Shown here in pieces: positions 6,984-14,925 of a DNA stretch of 28,152 nt. The position numbers and the translations under genes were made by a program. The notes under the pieces were generated by a model. That model was not told where the DNA came from and did no database searches. It worked only from the letters and a program-made list of their open reading frames with translations. This DNA is from a virus, in the IMG/VR virus record IMGVR_UViG_3300008261_004038, positions 1-28,152 of that record, one strand, 5' to 3'. The number at the start of each line of letters is the position of its first letter. Within the stretch, counting starts at the first letter, position 1.

Positions 6984-7716
6984 CTTCTTCTGTTAATACG
7001 TAAGTTCCTGGATATGAAACTGCAATTGCAGCAGCTTTATTTGCTAAAGGAATTGATTCACTTATTGATCCATATTTTAAATATCCATAAGCAAGGGCAG
7101 ATAAAAATGTATCTCCTGCCCCGACAACATCAAATACATTTACTTTTTCACCTGGGTATAATTTTCCTTGATATTCTGCACCTTTAGAACCTTTTGTTAC
7201 AATTAAATTTTGTGACTTTAATTCTAAACGATTATATTCTTCTTCATTGATTTTTATATATGCATAATCAATAGGAAGAATAGTTTTTTTGCTGTCTATA
7301 AAAACAGGACCATCAAACCATTCTACTAATTCAAAAAGTCTTTCTTGAGTAATAAATCCCTTATTGTAATCTGAAATTACAAGAGCATCAAAGTTTTCTT
7401 GGGGTAAATTATATCCTAATGGAATGCATCTGGATTCTTCATCAACTCTTAAAATTTGTTGATTTAGTTTTTCGTCAATGTATCTAGTTTTTTTTATCTC
7501 TTCTTTATTTGTAAGAACAGTAACATCAAATCCAAATGCTTTTAAATTATTATAGACATTCCAAGTCATTCCTTGCCGTATTTCTGTTCTTGTATAGTCC
7601 AAAATAGGTACAGGTGCCTCTGGATTTATCCTTTTTACTGTTCCATAAACAAAAATATCAGTACAACTATCCCCTATTAATAATGCTTTGAATGGTTTTT
7701 GTTGAGGAGTATCCAT
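6961..7716 (-). CDS. hldA: D-glycero-beta-D-manno-heptose-7-phosphate kinase (PfkB/ribokinase family)
   Basis: This is the kinase half of the HldE pair, which phosphorylates heptose 7-phosphate at C1. The N-terminal region matches the HldE kinase (GDSCTDIFVYG, RINPEAPVPILDY at about residues 29-41). The catalytic ribokinase signature DVVGAGDTF is at 196-204, with D202 as likely base. At 251 aa it is shorter than a typical HldE kinase domain (~315 aa). In E. coli the kinase and adenylyltransferase are fused kinase first; here they are separate genes in reverse order. The assigned ATG overlaps the adenylyltransferase gene by 50 bp, which is unusually long. No later ATG lies before the conserved N-terminal strand, so this start seems necessary. 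Confidence 0.87.
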   Translation of the reverse strand: MDTPQQKPFKALLIGDSCTDIFVYGTVKRINPEAPVPILDYTRTEIRQGMTWNVYNNLKAFGFDVTVLTNKEEIKKTRYIDEKLNQQILRVDEESRCIPLGYNLPQENFDALVISDYNKGFITQERLFELVEWFDGPVFIDSKKTILPIDYAYIKINEEEYNRLELKSQNLIVTKGSKGAEYQGKLYPGEKVNVFDVVGAGDTFLSALAYGYLKYGSISESIPLANKAAAIAVSYPGTYVLTEEDVKSLCN

Positions 7717-8077
7717 CTATTCTATCAAAAAACTTTAATTCTTTTGCATACTGAGATCCTATGACTGGTTTATCTTTCCAGTCAGATCCTACCACCATTA
7801 TATCAGGTTCGTAGTATTTAACAAGTTCTTCTAGTTCTTCGTCAGATCCAAAAGTTCTTACTTCATCAATCGTATGAATGTTTGCGAGCATAAATGCACG
7901 ATCCCAAAGAGAGTTAATTGGTCTTGTTGGACCCTTCTTTTCACTAACTCTCTCATCAGAATCAATCGCAACAATCAAATGATTACCGAAAGACTTTGCA
8001 TATTCAAATAACAAAAGATGTCCTGTATGCAGAACATCAAATGTACCATTAACAAATACTTTTTTCATTTGGGACAT
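7667..8077 (-). CDS. hldC: D-glycero-beta-D-manno-heptose-1-phosphate adenylyltransferase
   Basis: This 136-aa nucleotidyltransferase has GTFDVLHTGH at residues 11-20, with the HxGH catalytic motif, and the C-terminal signature YSSTKTI. Overall it resembles the HldE C-terminal domain: RPINSLWDRAFMLANI, then DIMVVGSDWKDK. It would make ADP-D-glycero-beta-D-manno-heptose. Related cytidylyltransferases such as TagD share the fold, so the substrate rests on the neighbouring kinase and epimerase genes. Two in-frame starts are possible, 8077 (MSQMKK) and 8068 (MKK); they overlap the carbamoyltransferase gene by 29 or 20 bp. Confidence 0.87.
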   Translation of the reverse strand: MSQMKKVFVNGTFDVLHTGHLLLFEYAKSFGNHLIVAIDSDERVSEKKGPTRPINSLWDRAFMLANIHTIDEVRTFGSDEELEELVKYYEPDIMVVGSDWKDKPVIGSQYAKELKFFDRIDGYSSTKTIQSIINRG

Positions 8078-9719
8078 AAATCAATTTTTGTATTTCTGGA
8101 AGATACATATATTCTATTTCACTATTTCTTAGTGTATTGAATGCATCATCTATTGTTTCAACAATAGTATCACCCGCAAGATTAAATGATGTGTTGAATA
8201 AAATAGGAACCCCAGTCAGTCTATAGAACTCTTCTATTAACTCATAATAGTTTGAATTTTGTTCTTTTTTCAAAGTTTGTATCCTACAGGTCCCATCAAC
8301 ATGAGTAATAGCAGGAATTAATTCTCTTTTTTCTTCTAAAACATTAACAGCATACATCATGTAAGGACTTTCTTCCAGTCTGTCCATATCAAACCATTCT
8401 TTTGCATGTTCCCATAATACTGTTCCTGCAAATGGTCTCCACCATTCTCTTTTCTTTATTCTATTGACTATTTCTTTACCATTTTTTGCTCTGGGATCAA
8501 AAAGAATTGAACGATTTCCTAATGCTCTAGGACCTGCCTCAGATTTTCCTTGACATAAAGATATTATATTTTGTTTTACTAAAAGAGAGGCAATTTCTTT
8601 TGTGGAAATACTTTTTTCTGATTCATTTTTGTTTAATTTATAATTATATTTTATTTTCTGACCAAGATATAAAGATTTTAAAGAACAGTCCTTATTCGAG
8701 TCTATTTTGTATTGATATTTTGCGGAACCCATAGAAATTCCATCATCACCACATAAAGGATCTACAAATAAATTAATATCTGATGGGAGTCTTTTTAAAA
8801 TATTAAAATTCGCAACACAATTCAATGCACAACCACCACCTAAAACTATATTTTTTTCCCCAGTAAGATCAATAGATTTTCTAATTAAATCAAATATATA
8901 ATCTTCAAATTCTTTTTGTAATTTATAAGAAAGATTAGATAATTTTAAAAATCTATCTTCTTCATTTTTTGAGTGGAAAATATAATCATATTCTTTAAAT
9001 TTTGCATGATTATTTTCATAGAAAACTACAGTTTGATTTGTACTTCTTATTTGAAATAATTCTGGATTACCTCCAGTTTTTAATATCATTGGTTTTATTC
9101 TTGGGTCATCTTGTCCATAAGATGAAAGACCCATAGTTTTCCCACAATCATGATTTGAAAATCCCAAATATTCGGTAACTGCTGAGTATACCATTCCAAC
9201 ACCAATTTTTGGATTTTTATTTACATAATTTGGTGTATTAAAAGGAATCATATCTTTTTCGGAACCTACAATACTTTTATAAACGCACATAATTTTATTT
9301 GGACCTAAAGCATGGAAAATACTTTCGTTCTCTTTTCCATACTCTAAGTCCGATCCTGCACCATCAATAATTACGCAAGCAGCAGTTTTGAATTGTGAGT
9401 TATTAAAAGCAGAGGATGCATGTGCTAAATGATGCAGTTCCGAAAAATTCGAGATAAGTTTAATGTTTATGCCTGCATATTCAAATAATTTAATATACAC
9501 CGAAAAATCATATTGTTTATTATACAAATAAGAATAAACTAAAATGTCTATCTCTGTAGTATATTTTTTAACGACATCAATTAATTTAATTGCTTCACAG
9601 CAGTGTTTTTCATGAGTCAATCTTTCTTCTTGTAAATGAAGGATAACCTCATTATCCTTCATTAAAGTTATTGATGCATCATGTGTCCGATTCAATCCTA
9701 AAATCCACATAATAATCAT
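8049..9719 (-). CDS. NodU/CmcH-family O-carbamoyltransferase (second copy)
   Basis: This 556-aa enzyme belongs to the family that transfers a carbamoyl group from carbamoyl phosphate, via carbamoyl-adenylate, to a sugar hydroxyl. The Kae1-like N-terminal domain starts ILGLNRTHDAS and has the metal-binding HxxxH in HHLAHAS, then DGAGS. It continues to GKTMGLSSYG and GGGCALNCVAN. The C-terminal YrdC-like domain has EAGPRALGNRSILFDPRA near residue 395 and FNTSFNLAGD. It is a paralogue of the 567-aa gene two positions upstream. The frame opens with MIIMWILG; the ATG at 9710 (MWILG) is an equally good start. A run of 11 A lies upstream on the coding strand and there is no clear Shine-Dalgarno sequence. 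The acceptor sugar is unknown, but a heptose or another LPS sugar is suggested by the operon. Confidence 0.9.
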   Translation of the reverse strand: MIIMWILGLNRTHDASITLMKDNEVILHLQEERLTHEKHCCEAIKLIDVVKKYTTEIDILVYSYLYNKQYDFSVYIKLFEYAGINIKLISNFSELHHLAHASSAFNNSQFKTAACVIIDGAGSDLEYGKENESIFHALGPNKIMCVYKSIVGSEKDMIPFNTPNYVNKNPKIGVGMVYSAVTEYLGFSNHDCGKTMGLSSYGQDDPRIKPMILKTGGNPELFQIRSTNQTVVFYENNHAKFKEYDYIFHSKNEEDRFLKLSNLSYKLQKEFEDYIFDLIRKSIDLTGEKNIVLGGGCALNCVANFNILKRLPSDINLFVDPLCGDDGISMGSAKYQYKIDSNKDCSLKSLYLGQKIKYNYKLNKNESEKSISTKEIASLLVKQNIISLCQGKSEAGPRALGNRSILFDPRAKNGKEIVNRIKKREWWRPFAGTVLWEHAKEWFDMDRLEESPYMMYAVNVLEEKRELIPAITHVDGTCRIQTLKKEQNSNYYELIEEFYRLTGVPILFNTSFNLAGDTIVETIDDAFNTLRNSEIEYMYLPEIQKLIYVPNEKSIC

Positions 9720-9760
9720 TCATTAAGTTTTTTTTTTTGTTAATAATTAAAAATGTTAAT

Positions 9761-10288
9761 TTAATAATTTTTCCAGCACAAAAAATTAAAGTTTATAACA
9801 ACTCTAATTTTTTCATCTGTGCAAGTTGCGCCAGTATGTCGCATATGTGTTGGAAAAATTACCATACGATTTTCTACACTATTAATTTTTGTGCCATCTT
9901 CAAATAAAGTATATCCATTATTTGTATTGACATACAGAATTGCTGTTCTCAAATTTTGACAATTGGAACCAACAACATCAATATGCATACCATGTTCTAT
10001 ATGAGTTGTTGTTCTTGGTAAAAGATTACCTTTAACGTTTATAAGAGTTAAAGGATTTAATTTTTGAAAGATTATTGCCATTTCATTGAAGAATGGACTA
10101 ACTGGAGTATTGTGATGATAAAATATATGGACAAATTGAAACTCATTAATATCGTTGTTATTTTCATTTACAACAAAATCACTATAATTCCAAGAAAAAT
10201 TTGAATTATTAGTCAACAACATTCCTTTAAGATAATTAAAGTAATCACCTGGAAGGTAATTATCATAAATTTCAATATCAGTATTCAT
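9761..10288 (-). CDS. 2-oxoglutarate/Fe(II)-dependent oxygenase
   Basis: This 175-aa protein has the iron-binding facial triad H102-x-D104 (GMHIDV) and H151 (RHTG), with R162 placed as the 2-oxoglutarate-binding arginine. This arrangement is typical of prolyl-4-hydroxylase-like oxygenases common in marine T4-like phages. It sits between two carbamoyltransferase genes: its start overlaps the first by 11 bp, and the second follows 41 bp downstream. That placement suggests hydroxylation of a sugar or of a glycan-linked substrate, perhaps creating a hydroxyl for carbamoylation. The substrate cannot be read from the sequence. Confidence 0.85.
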   Translation of the reverse strand: MNTDIEIYDNYLPGDYFNYLKGMLLTNNSNFSWNYSDFVVNENNNDINEFQFVHIFYHHNTPVSPFFNEMAIIFQKLNPLTLINVKGNLLPRTTTHIEHGMHIDVVGSNCQNLRTAILYVNTNNGYTLFEDGTKINSVENRMVIFPTHMRHTGATCTDEKIRVVINFNFLCWKNY

Positions 10289-11981
10289 TATTATTTGGTA
10301 CTTTTACTAATTTTTGAATTTCTGGAAGATACATGTATTCAATATCACTTGACAATAATGTATTCAATGCATCAACAATCGTTTCAACTAAAGGATCGCC
10401 ACCAAGATTAAATGAAGTGTTAAAAAGAATTGGAACACCACTCAAGTTTTCAAAAGAACTAATCAGATTATAGTAGTGCTCATTCTGCTCTTTGGTAACT
10501 GTTTGAATACGGCAAGTTCCATCAACGTGAATAACTGATGGAATTTTTTCTTCTACTCCAGGAAGACAATCAACAGCATACATCATATGTGGAGATTCCT
10601 CACGACCAGCAAGATCAAACCATTCATTTACCTTTTCTTTAAGAATTGAACAAGCAAATGGACGGAAAAATTCACGACGTTTTACTTTATTAACTATATC
10701 TTTTCCATCAATAATTGTTGGATCAAAAAGAATTGAACGATTCCCTAATGCTCTAGGACCACCCTCAGATCTTCCTTGGAAAATGGTAACAATATTACCA
10801 TCACGGATTAGTTTTGCAACTTCTTCATATGAAGTATTGGAAACTTCATAATCTTCAATGTAATCGGAATACGATTCTGGATCATATTTTGGTCCATAAT
10901 AAATCGATGTTTGTGGTTTGAATGGAGATTCCATTTTAGAAACCTCCGCATGGACATATTTTGCTCCTCCAATAGATGTTCCACCATCATGAGAAATTGG
11001 TTCACAATAAATGTTTAGATCTGGGAAGTTCTTCAAATACTTATAATTTGCAACACAGTTTAACCCATATCCACCACATACGACGATATTCTTTTCCCCA
11101 GTTTCTTCATGCGCCTTTTTGATTAATTCTATCATTCTAGTTTCTGTTTCTTTTTGAACTAGAAATGCTAGATCTTTTTGGATTTGTGTATATTCTCCTT
11201 TGTTATGCTTTAGTACATCGTTTGCAAAAACTTCATATCTATCAACATTAATTTTTGCACCATTTGGATAATTTGGAATGAATACTTCACGATTTGCCCA
11301 TCCATTTCTAAAAAGTTCTGGAAGATTTGGATTTTCTTTTCCATATGGAGAAAGTCCCATTGTTTTACCAGCATCTATAGAAGAAAATCCACAATACTCA
11401 GTTACTGCCTCATATGTTTTAGTCAATCCTGGGTATTCTGTTAAAAGAACTTTTCCTTCCTCATCTAATTTAATAATACCAACACTTTCTTTAGTTCCCA
11501 AATGCTTATAAACTGCATCAAAATCTAATGGATATTTTGCTTTAAATATAGATTCAAATTCATAAATTACACCAGAACAAGCATCAGTTTGCAAGAAACT
11601 TCCTGCTCCATCAGCAATTACACATGCTGCTGTTTCAAATCCAGAATTTAAAAACGCACAAGCTGCGTGCATCTCATGATGTCTTGTATCAATAAAATGA
11701 GTTTGATATGTAAAAGTTTTTCTGGATAATTTTCGAATCCATCCATGATACAAATCTTCACCCGTCCAATCCAATTCTGGTCCGTGACGGTGTGTATGGC
11801 ATATTACAAGGTGGTCTATATGGTCAACGTATTCAAAAACTTTTAATAGTCCCAGTAACGGAGATCCATCATGCTTCCATCTAGATAATCTTTCTTCCTC
11901 AATGTAAAAGATTACTTCACCATCAATCATTAATGTGGTACTCGCATTGTGACCACGAGCACAAGAAACAATAATACTCAT
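10278..11981 (-). CDS. NodU/CmcH-family O-carbamoyltransferase (first copy)
   Basis: This is a 567-aa paralogue of the 556-aa gene. The N-terminal domain has ARGHNASTTLMIDGEV, an HxxxH metal site (RHHEMHA), and ADGAGS. The middle carries GKTMGLSPYG and CGGYGLNCVANYKYL. The C-terminal domain has the signature EGGPRALGNRSILFD near residue 405 and ends in FNTSFNLGGDPLVET and IEYMYLPEIQKL, nearly the same ending as the other copy. The start is supported by GAGG a few bases upstream, which overlaps the stop of the glycosyltransferase gene. Two non-identical copies in one operon suggest two acceptor positions or two acceptor sugars. Confidence 0.92.
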   Translation of the reverse strand: MSIIVSCARGHNASTTLMIDGEVIFYIEEERLSRWKHDGSPLLGLLKVFEYVDHIDHLVICHTHRHGPELDWTGEDLYHGWIRKLSRKTFTYQTHFIDTRHHEMHAACAFLNSGFETAACVIADGAGSFLQTDACSGVIYEFESIFKAKYPLDFDAVYKHLGTKESVGIIKLDEEGKVLLTEYPGLTKTYEAVTEYCGFSSIDAGKTMGLSPYGKENPNLPELFRNGWANREVFIPNYPNGAKINVDRYEVFANDVLKHNKGEYTQIQKDLAFLVQKETETRMIELIKKAHEETGEKNIVVCGGYGLNCVANYKYLKNFPDLNIYCEPISHDGGTSIGGAKYVHAEVSKMESPFKPQTSIYYGPKYDPESYSDYIEDYEVSNTSYEEVAKLIRDGNIVTIFQGRSEGGPRALGNRSILFDPTIIDGKDIVNKVKRREFFRPFACSILKEKVNEWFDLAGREESPHMMYAVDCLPGVEEKIPSVIHVDGTCRIQTVTKEQNEHYYNLISSFENLSGVPILFNTSFNLGGDPLVETIVDALNTLLSSDIEYMYLPEIQKLVKVPNNNEY

Positions 11982-11990
11982 AATTCTACC

Positions 11991-13073
11991 TCAAGATTTA
12001 ACGTCGTTCAATTCTAATATTTGATCAATTGCTTTTTTCTTATTACTTGTTTTTGGTTTTTGAAATCCTGGCATTAGTGCTGGTGATACTGGAAATTTGG
12101 AATGACTTACATTATTATTAGTACCACTCAATTTCAGAGTATCGTTATTGACCTTACTAATTCCTATTTTATCTATAATTGATTTTTGAATCTCTTTTAT
12201 CTTCATATCAGATAATACCATTAATTCTTCATTATTTCGATCATAATGATCTTCAAAGGATATTCTTATTGGACTATATTTTCTTTTTTCTTTACCATTA
12301 TCTATTATATAAAAATTCTTATTGTTTGGATATGAAATATTTTCTGGATATGTTCCTCCAATCACTATAGTTGCTGGTTTATCTAATGCATATGCTATAT
12401 GTTGGCCCATACTGTCACACCCAAGAAAATAATCTGCGGCATTTATAATTCCTGACCAATTATTAAGAGAAACATTTTGGGGACAAGCTACTCCTAATTT
12501 ATCCCAATCTGGTATTGGAATTTGTGTCATTAAAATTACACCATAATTTTTTTTCAATTCTTCAATTATTTTATAAATATCAGATAATTCAAAACTTCTT
12601 CCTGTTGTATCATATATAAATTTTCCTTCCATTTTTGCTGAACTTCCAAATGGTTGAAAAACTACTATTTTATCTTTTTTTGTAACTTCCTTTACTTCGG
12701 AAACTATATTATGACCAGAAATTTGCTCAGATTTATTTAACTCTAAATTAATTTTTTTTGTTTCAGGAATATCTTTTAATTCATTGATAATTATATCAAA
12801 TGCTTGAATTAAATTGCATTTTTGATTAAAATATGCATTTAATCTATATGGTTCTGGACTGATTATTTCTTTATCTTTAAGTAGATATTCAAATAAATTT
12901 TTATGTGTAATAGAATATACTTTATCTCTTAATATTTTACTACAAGAATAAAAATCTCCCCATGCTTCTGCTACGATAATAAAATCCTCATGATTTTTTG
13001 CGTATTCCTCTAATGCCGGTATAGAACATAAAACACGACCAGCACCACCATTGATAAAAAATGCTTTATTCAT
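11991..13073 (-). CDS. GT9/heptosyltransferase-like glycosyltransferase
   Basis: This 360-aa protein is distantly like ADP-heptose:LPS heptosyltransferases (GT9, GT-B fold). The N-terminus MNKAFFINGGAGRVLCSIPALEEYAK matches the acceptor-side glycine loop. The start of the second domain has FQPFGSSAKM, and the donor-side region has ADYFLGCDSMGQHIAYAL followed by PATIVIGGTYPEN. About 45 C-terminal residues are low-complexity and probably a tail. It is the first gene of the glycan operon, begins 22 bases past a terminator hairpin, and is followed by carbamoyltransferases and ADP-heptose genes. A heptosyl donor is the natural guess; donor and acceptor remain inferred. Confidence 0.72.
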   Translation of the reverse strand: MNKAFFINGGAGRVLCSIPALEEYAKNHEDFIIVAEAWGDFYSCSKILRDKVYSITHKNLFEYLLKDKEIISPEPYRLNAYFNQKCNLIQAFDIIINELKDIPETKKINLELNKSEQISGHNIVSEVKEVTKKDKIVVFQPFGSSAKMEGKFIYDTTGRSFELSDIYKIIEELKKNYGVILMTQIPIPDWDKLGVACPQNVSLNNWSGIINAADYFLGCDSMGQHIAYALDKPATIVIGGTYPENISYPNNKNFYIIDNGKEKRKYSPIRISFEDHYDRNNEELMVLSDMKIKEIQKSIIDKIGISKVNNDTLKLSGTNNNVSHSKFPVSPALMPGFQKPKTSNKKKAIDQILELNDVKS

Positions 13074-13094
13074 TAAACACCACTGAATAATTAA

Positions 13095-13127
13095 AAAACT
13101 GACCTAATTATTTATTAGGTCAGTTTT
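13095..13127 (-). terminator. rho-independent terminator between the Cys-rich gene and the glycan operon
   Basis: A perfect 14-bp inverted repeat (AAAACTGACCTAAT and its complement) has a 5-base loop. On the minus strand it is followed by a T run (complement of the A run at 13093-13098). It ends transcription from the fibre genes after 13152. The plus-strand reading is also T-rich, so it may work in both directions. The glycosyltransferase ATG is only 19 bases beyond the T run. Glycan operon transcription therefore needs readthrough or a promoter within this short interval, and I cannot identify a convincing one. Confidence 0.88.
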
Positions 13128-13151
13128 ATTTGTTAATTTATTGTCTTTTTA

Positions 13152-14240
13152 TTACTTATAGCAAACGCAAACCATTCCAAATCTTCCTGCACAATCCCCA
13201 TATATACCAGTTGCTCCACCACAAGACATAGATGGAGATGCCCCTGCACCTGGAGTTCGGTTATATCCACAACAAGCTTGGTATGCCGCACCACAGCAAA
13301 TTACACAAAGATATTGGGTACACTGTGATGTATTAACAAAACCATATACAGGTGGATGACAAACACAAGTAAATATATTTCCTGTACCTGCACCAGAAGA
13401 TGCAGCAGAAAACATACCTTTTATTCCATAAACTGATCCGACTGGAGAGGATCCAAAATAAAGGGATCCCGGAGTATATGGTAATAAGCAACAAACACCA
13501 ACACCAGTTGGAGACCAACAAGCAAATGAACCCTGTCCACAAAGTGCAAAACCGCAACAAACACCAGTACTAGAACCTACATTACATTTTGAACCCCAAT
13601 AGCAAACAGAACCGGCAGTTCTACCATTACATACCATCCAATTTCCTAATTCTCCAGTACCACCATCTGCACATACATTGCACAATCCAGGACCTTGAAC
13701 GTATGATTTATCACCATGCGGTCTTTGTGATTGATATGTGCAATACGCACATGTTAATGGGGCACAACCACTATGAATAACATATTGTGATCCTGCCGTT
13801 ACTGGAATAATAACAGATACAAATGCACCAGTACTTCCAAATGGAGACAAACTACAGCAATTTCCTCCTCCCCCAGCACCACTTCCTGCACCCCAAATCT
13901 GGAATCTAGCACAAGTAACACCTGCAGGGACAGTCCAAGTGCAATCTCTACCCTGGGACATATATTGTCCGGAGGCACCATCAGCACCACATACAGTGAA
14001 ACCTCCATTCCATCCAGATCCAGCTGGAATGCAAGACCAAAGTGAAGTTAAAGCTGGGTTTGCTAATAGTTGTGGTTCAATGCAATTCGTCCAACAAAGA
14101 TAATTTGCATCAAATATTGCAGCAGCTGGTGCTAACGCACTGGTTTCCGCACTTTTTGTAGTTACACAAGAACTTCTTTGCGATACTACAGTATTTAAAT
14201 AAGATTTTGCGTTAAACGCACTATACCTTAGAACATCCAT
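13152..14240 (-). CDS. Gly/Cys-rich adhesin-like virion protein A
   Basis: The protein has 362 aa with about 35 cysteines (near 10%), many as CC or CxC pairs, and is rich in Gly and Ser. A central motif TWTVPAGVTCARFQIWGAG followed by GAGGGG resembles glycine-rich domains at phage tail-fibre tips. The C-terminus GMVCVCYK is shared with its paralogue at 14926-16032. No signal peptide is present, so this is probably a structural protein rather than a secreted one. Receptor binding or a cross-linked or metal-bound fibre tip is inferred from composition and from neighbouring fibre genes. The terminal Tyr-Lys-stop codons form TATAAGTA on the coding strand, near the late promoter consensus. A terminator follows. 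Confidence 0.75.
   Translation of the reverse strand: MDVLRYSAFNAKSYLNTVVSQRSSCVTTKSAETSALAPAAAIFDANYLCWTNCIEPQLLANPALTSLWSCIPAGSGWNGGFTVCGADGASGQYMSQGRDCTWTVPAGVTCARFQIWGAGSGAGGGGNCCSLSPFGSTGAFVSVIIPVTAGSQYVIHSGCAPLTCAYCTYQSQRPHGDKSYVQGPGLCNVCADGGTGELGNWMVCNGRTAGSVCYWGSKCNVGSSTGVCCGFALCGQGSFACWSPTGVGVCCLLPYTPGSLYFGSSPVGSVYGIKGMFSAASSGAGTGNIFTCVCHPPVYGFVNTSQCTQYLCVICCGAAYQACCGYNRTPGAGASPSMSCGGATGIYGDCAGRFGMVCVCYK
13884..13940. repeat. 57-bp exact repeat shared with 15703-15759 (copy 1)
   Basis: These bases are identical to 15703-15759 across 57 positions. They encode TWTVPAGVTCARFQIWGAG in the two Cys-rich paralogues, whose flanking sequence has diverged much more. This is consistent with recent gene conversion or a recombination patch. 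Confidence 0.93.
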
Positions 14241-14244
14241 TTTT

Positions 14245-14904
14245 TTACTCGTAAGTAGTTAAAAGATTTTTTATTTCATTTGGAAATGGAATAATACTTT
14301 CTAAAATTGTTTCAAAATTACTATACTTCCAAGAAGGAAACAACAAATTTTCATTTATTGTTTGGTCAATTAAGTCAATAAAATTTTTAATAAATTCTGT
14401 TAATTCTTCGGAAACTACTAATGGTTCATTTTTTACTTTTTTTCCTTCTTCATGAGATAAAATATAGTTCAATTTGTTTTTGAAATAAATTAAAGAACTA
14501 ACAAAAACATTAGACTCGGATGTTTTTATGATCAATTTAAGTTTAAATTCCTTTTCTTCTCGATCATATTCAAGGGTATATGCATCACGCAATGATGGGT
14601 TTACTATTTTTTTGTAAATATCTCCATTTTCCATTATCTCTTCTTCATATTCATATTCCCATGAATCATTAGAAACCATAATAAAATATGATAATTCTGG
14701 ATTTTTATTTGAATCAATTTCAAACAAATTATAATATTCTTCATTATGCGTTTCTGGATTTATTCCGGAAACTTCATTTGTTAATTTATCAACCAAAATT
14801 GAAATTTTTTCTGGTCCATTATATTGGGAAACAAATTCTTTTCCCAAATCAAAAGAATCTATATATAACTCATCTGGTAATGGATAAGAAAACTCTTTAA
14901 TCAT
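14245..14904 (-). CDS. acidic 219-aa protein between the two Cys-rich genes, unknown
   Basis: I do not recognise this 219-aa protein. It is acidic (runs such as WEYEYEEEIMENGD), lacks cysteine, has no membrane span or signal peptide, and looks mixed alpha/beta. It differs sharply in composition from the Cys-rich proteins on both sides, and the gap to the next gene is only 4 bp. A TATAAATA late promoter lies 22 bases upstream, embedded in the end of the preceding gene. Placement directly among adhesin-like genes would suit a fibre assembly chaperone, similar in position to T4 gp38 or Tfa proteins, but no sequence match supports that. Confidence 0.7.
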   Translation of the reverse strand: MIKEFSYPLPDELYIDSFDLGKEFVSQYNGPEKISILVDKLTNEVSGINPETHNEEYYNLFEIDSNKNPELSYFIMVSNDSWEYEYEEEIMENGDIYKKIVNPSLRDAYTLEYDREEKEFKLKLIIKTSESNVFVSSLIYFKNKLNYILSHEEGKKVKNEPLVVSEELTEFIKNFIDLIDQTINENLLFPSWKYSNFETILESIIPFPNEIKNLLTTYE

Positions 14905-14925
14905 ATTTTTTCATACTACTTTTAA

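Noticed and set aside
9728-9738. Run of 11 T on the plus strand, considered as a terminator
   Set aside because: No hairpin precedes it on the plus strand, and on the minus strand (the coding direction here) it is an A run.
8049-11981. The two carbamoyltransferase genes considered as tRNA-modification (TsaD) or host-takeover enzymes
   Set aside because: The N-terminal domain is Kae1-like, but the full length and the C-terminal PRALGNRSIL signature fit NodU/CmcH carbamoyltransferases, and the neighbours are sugar genes.
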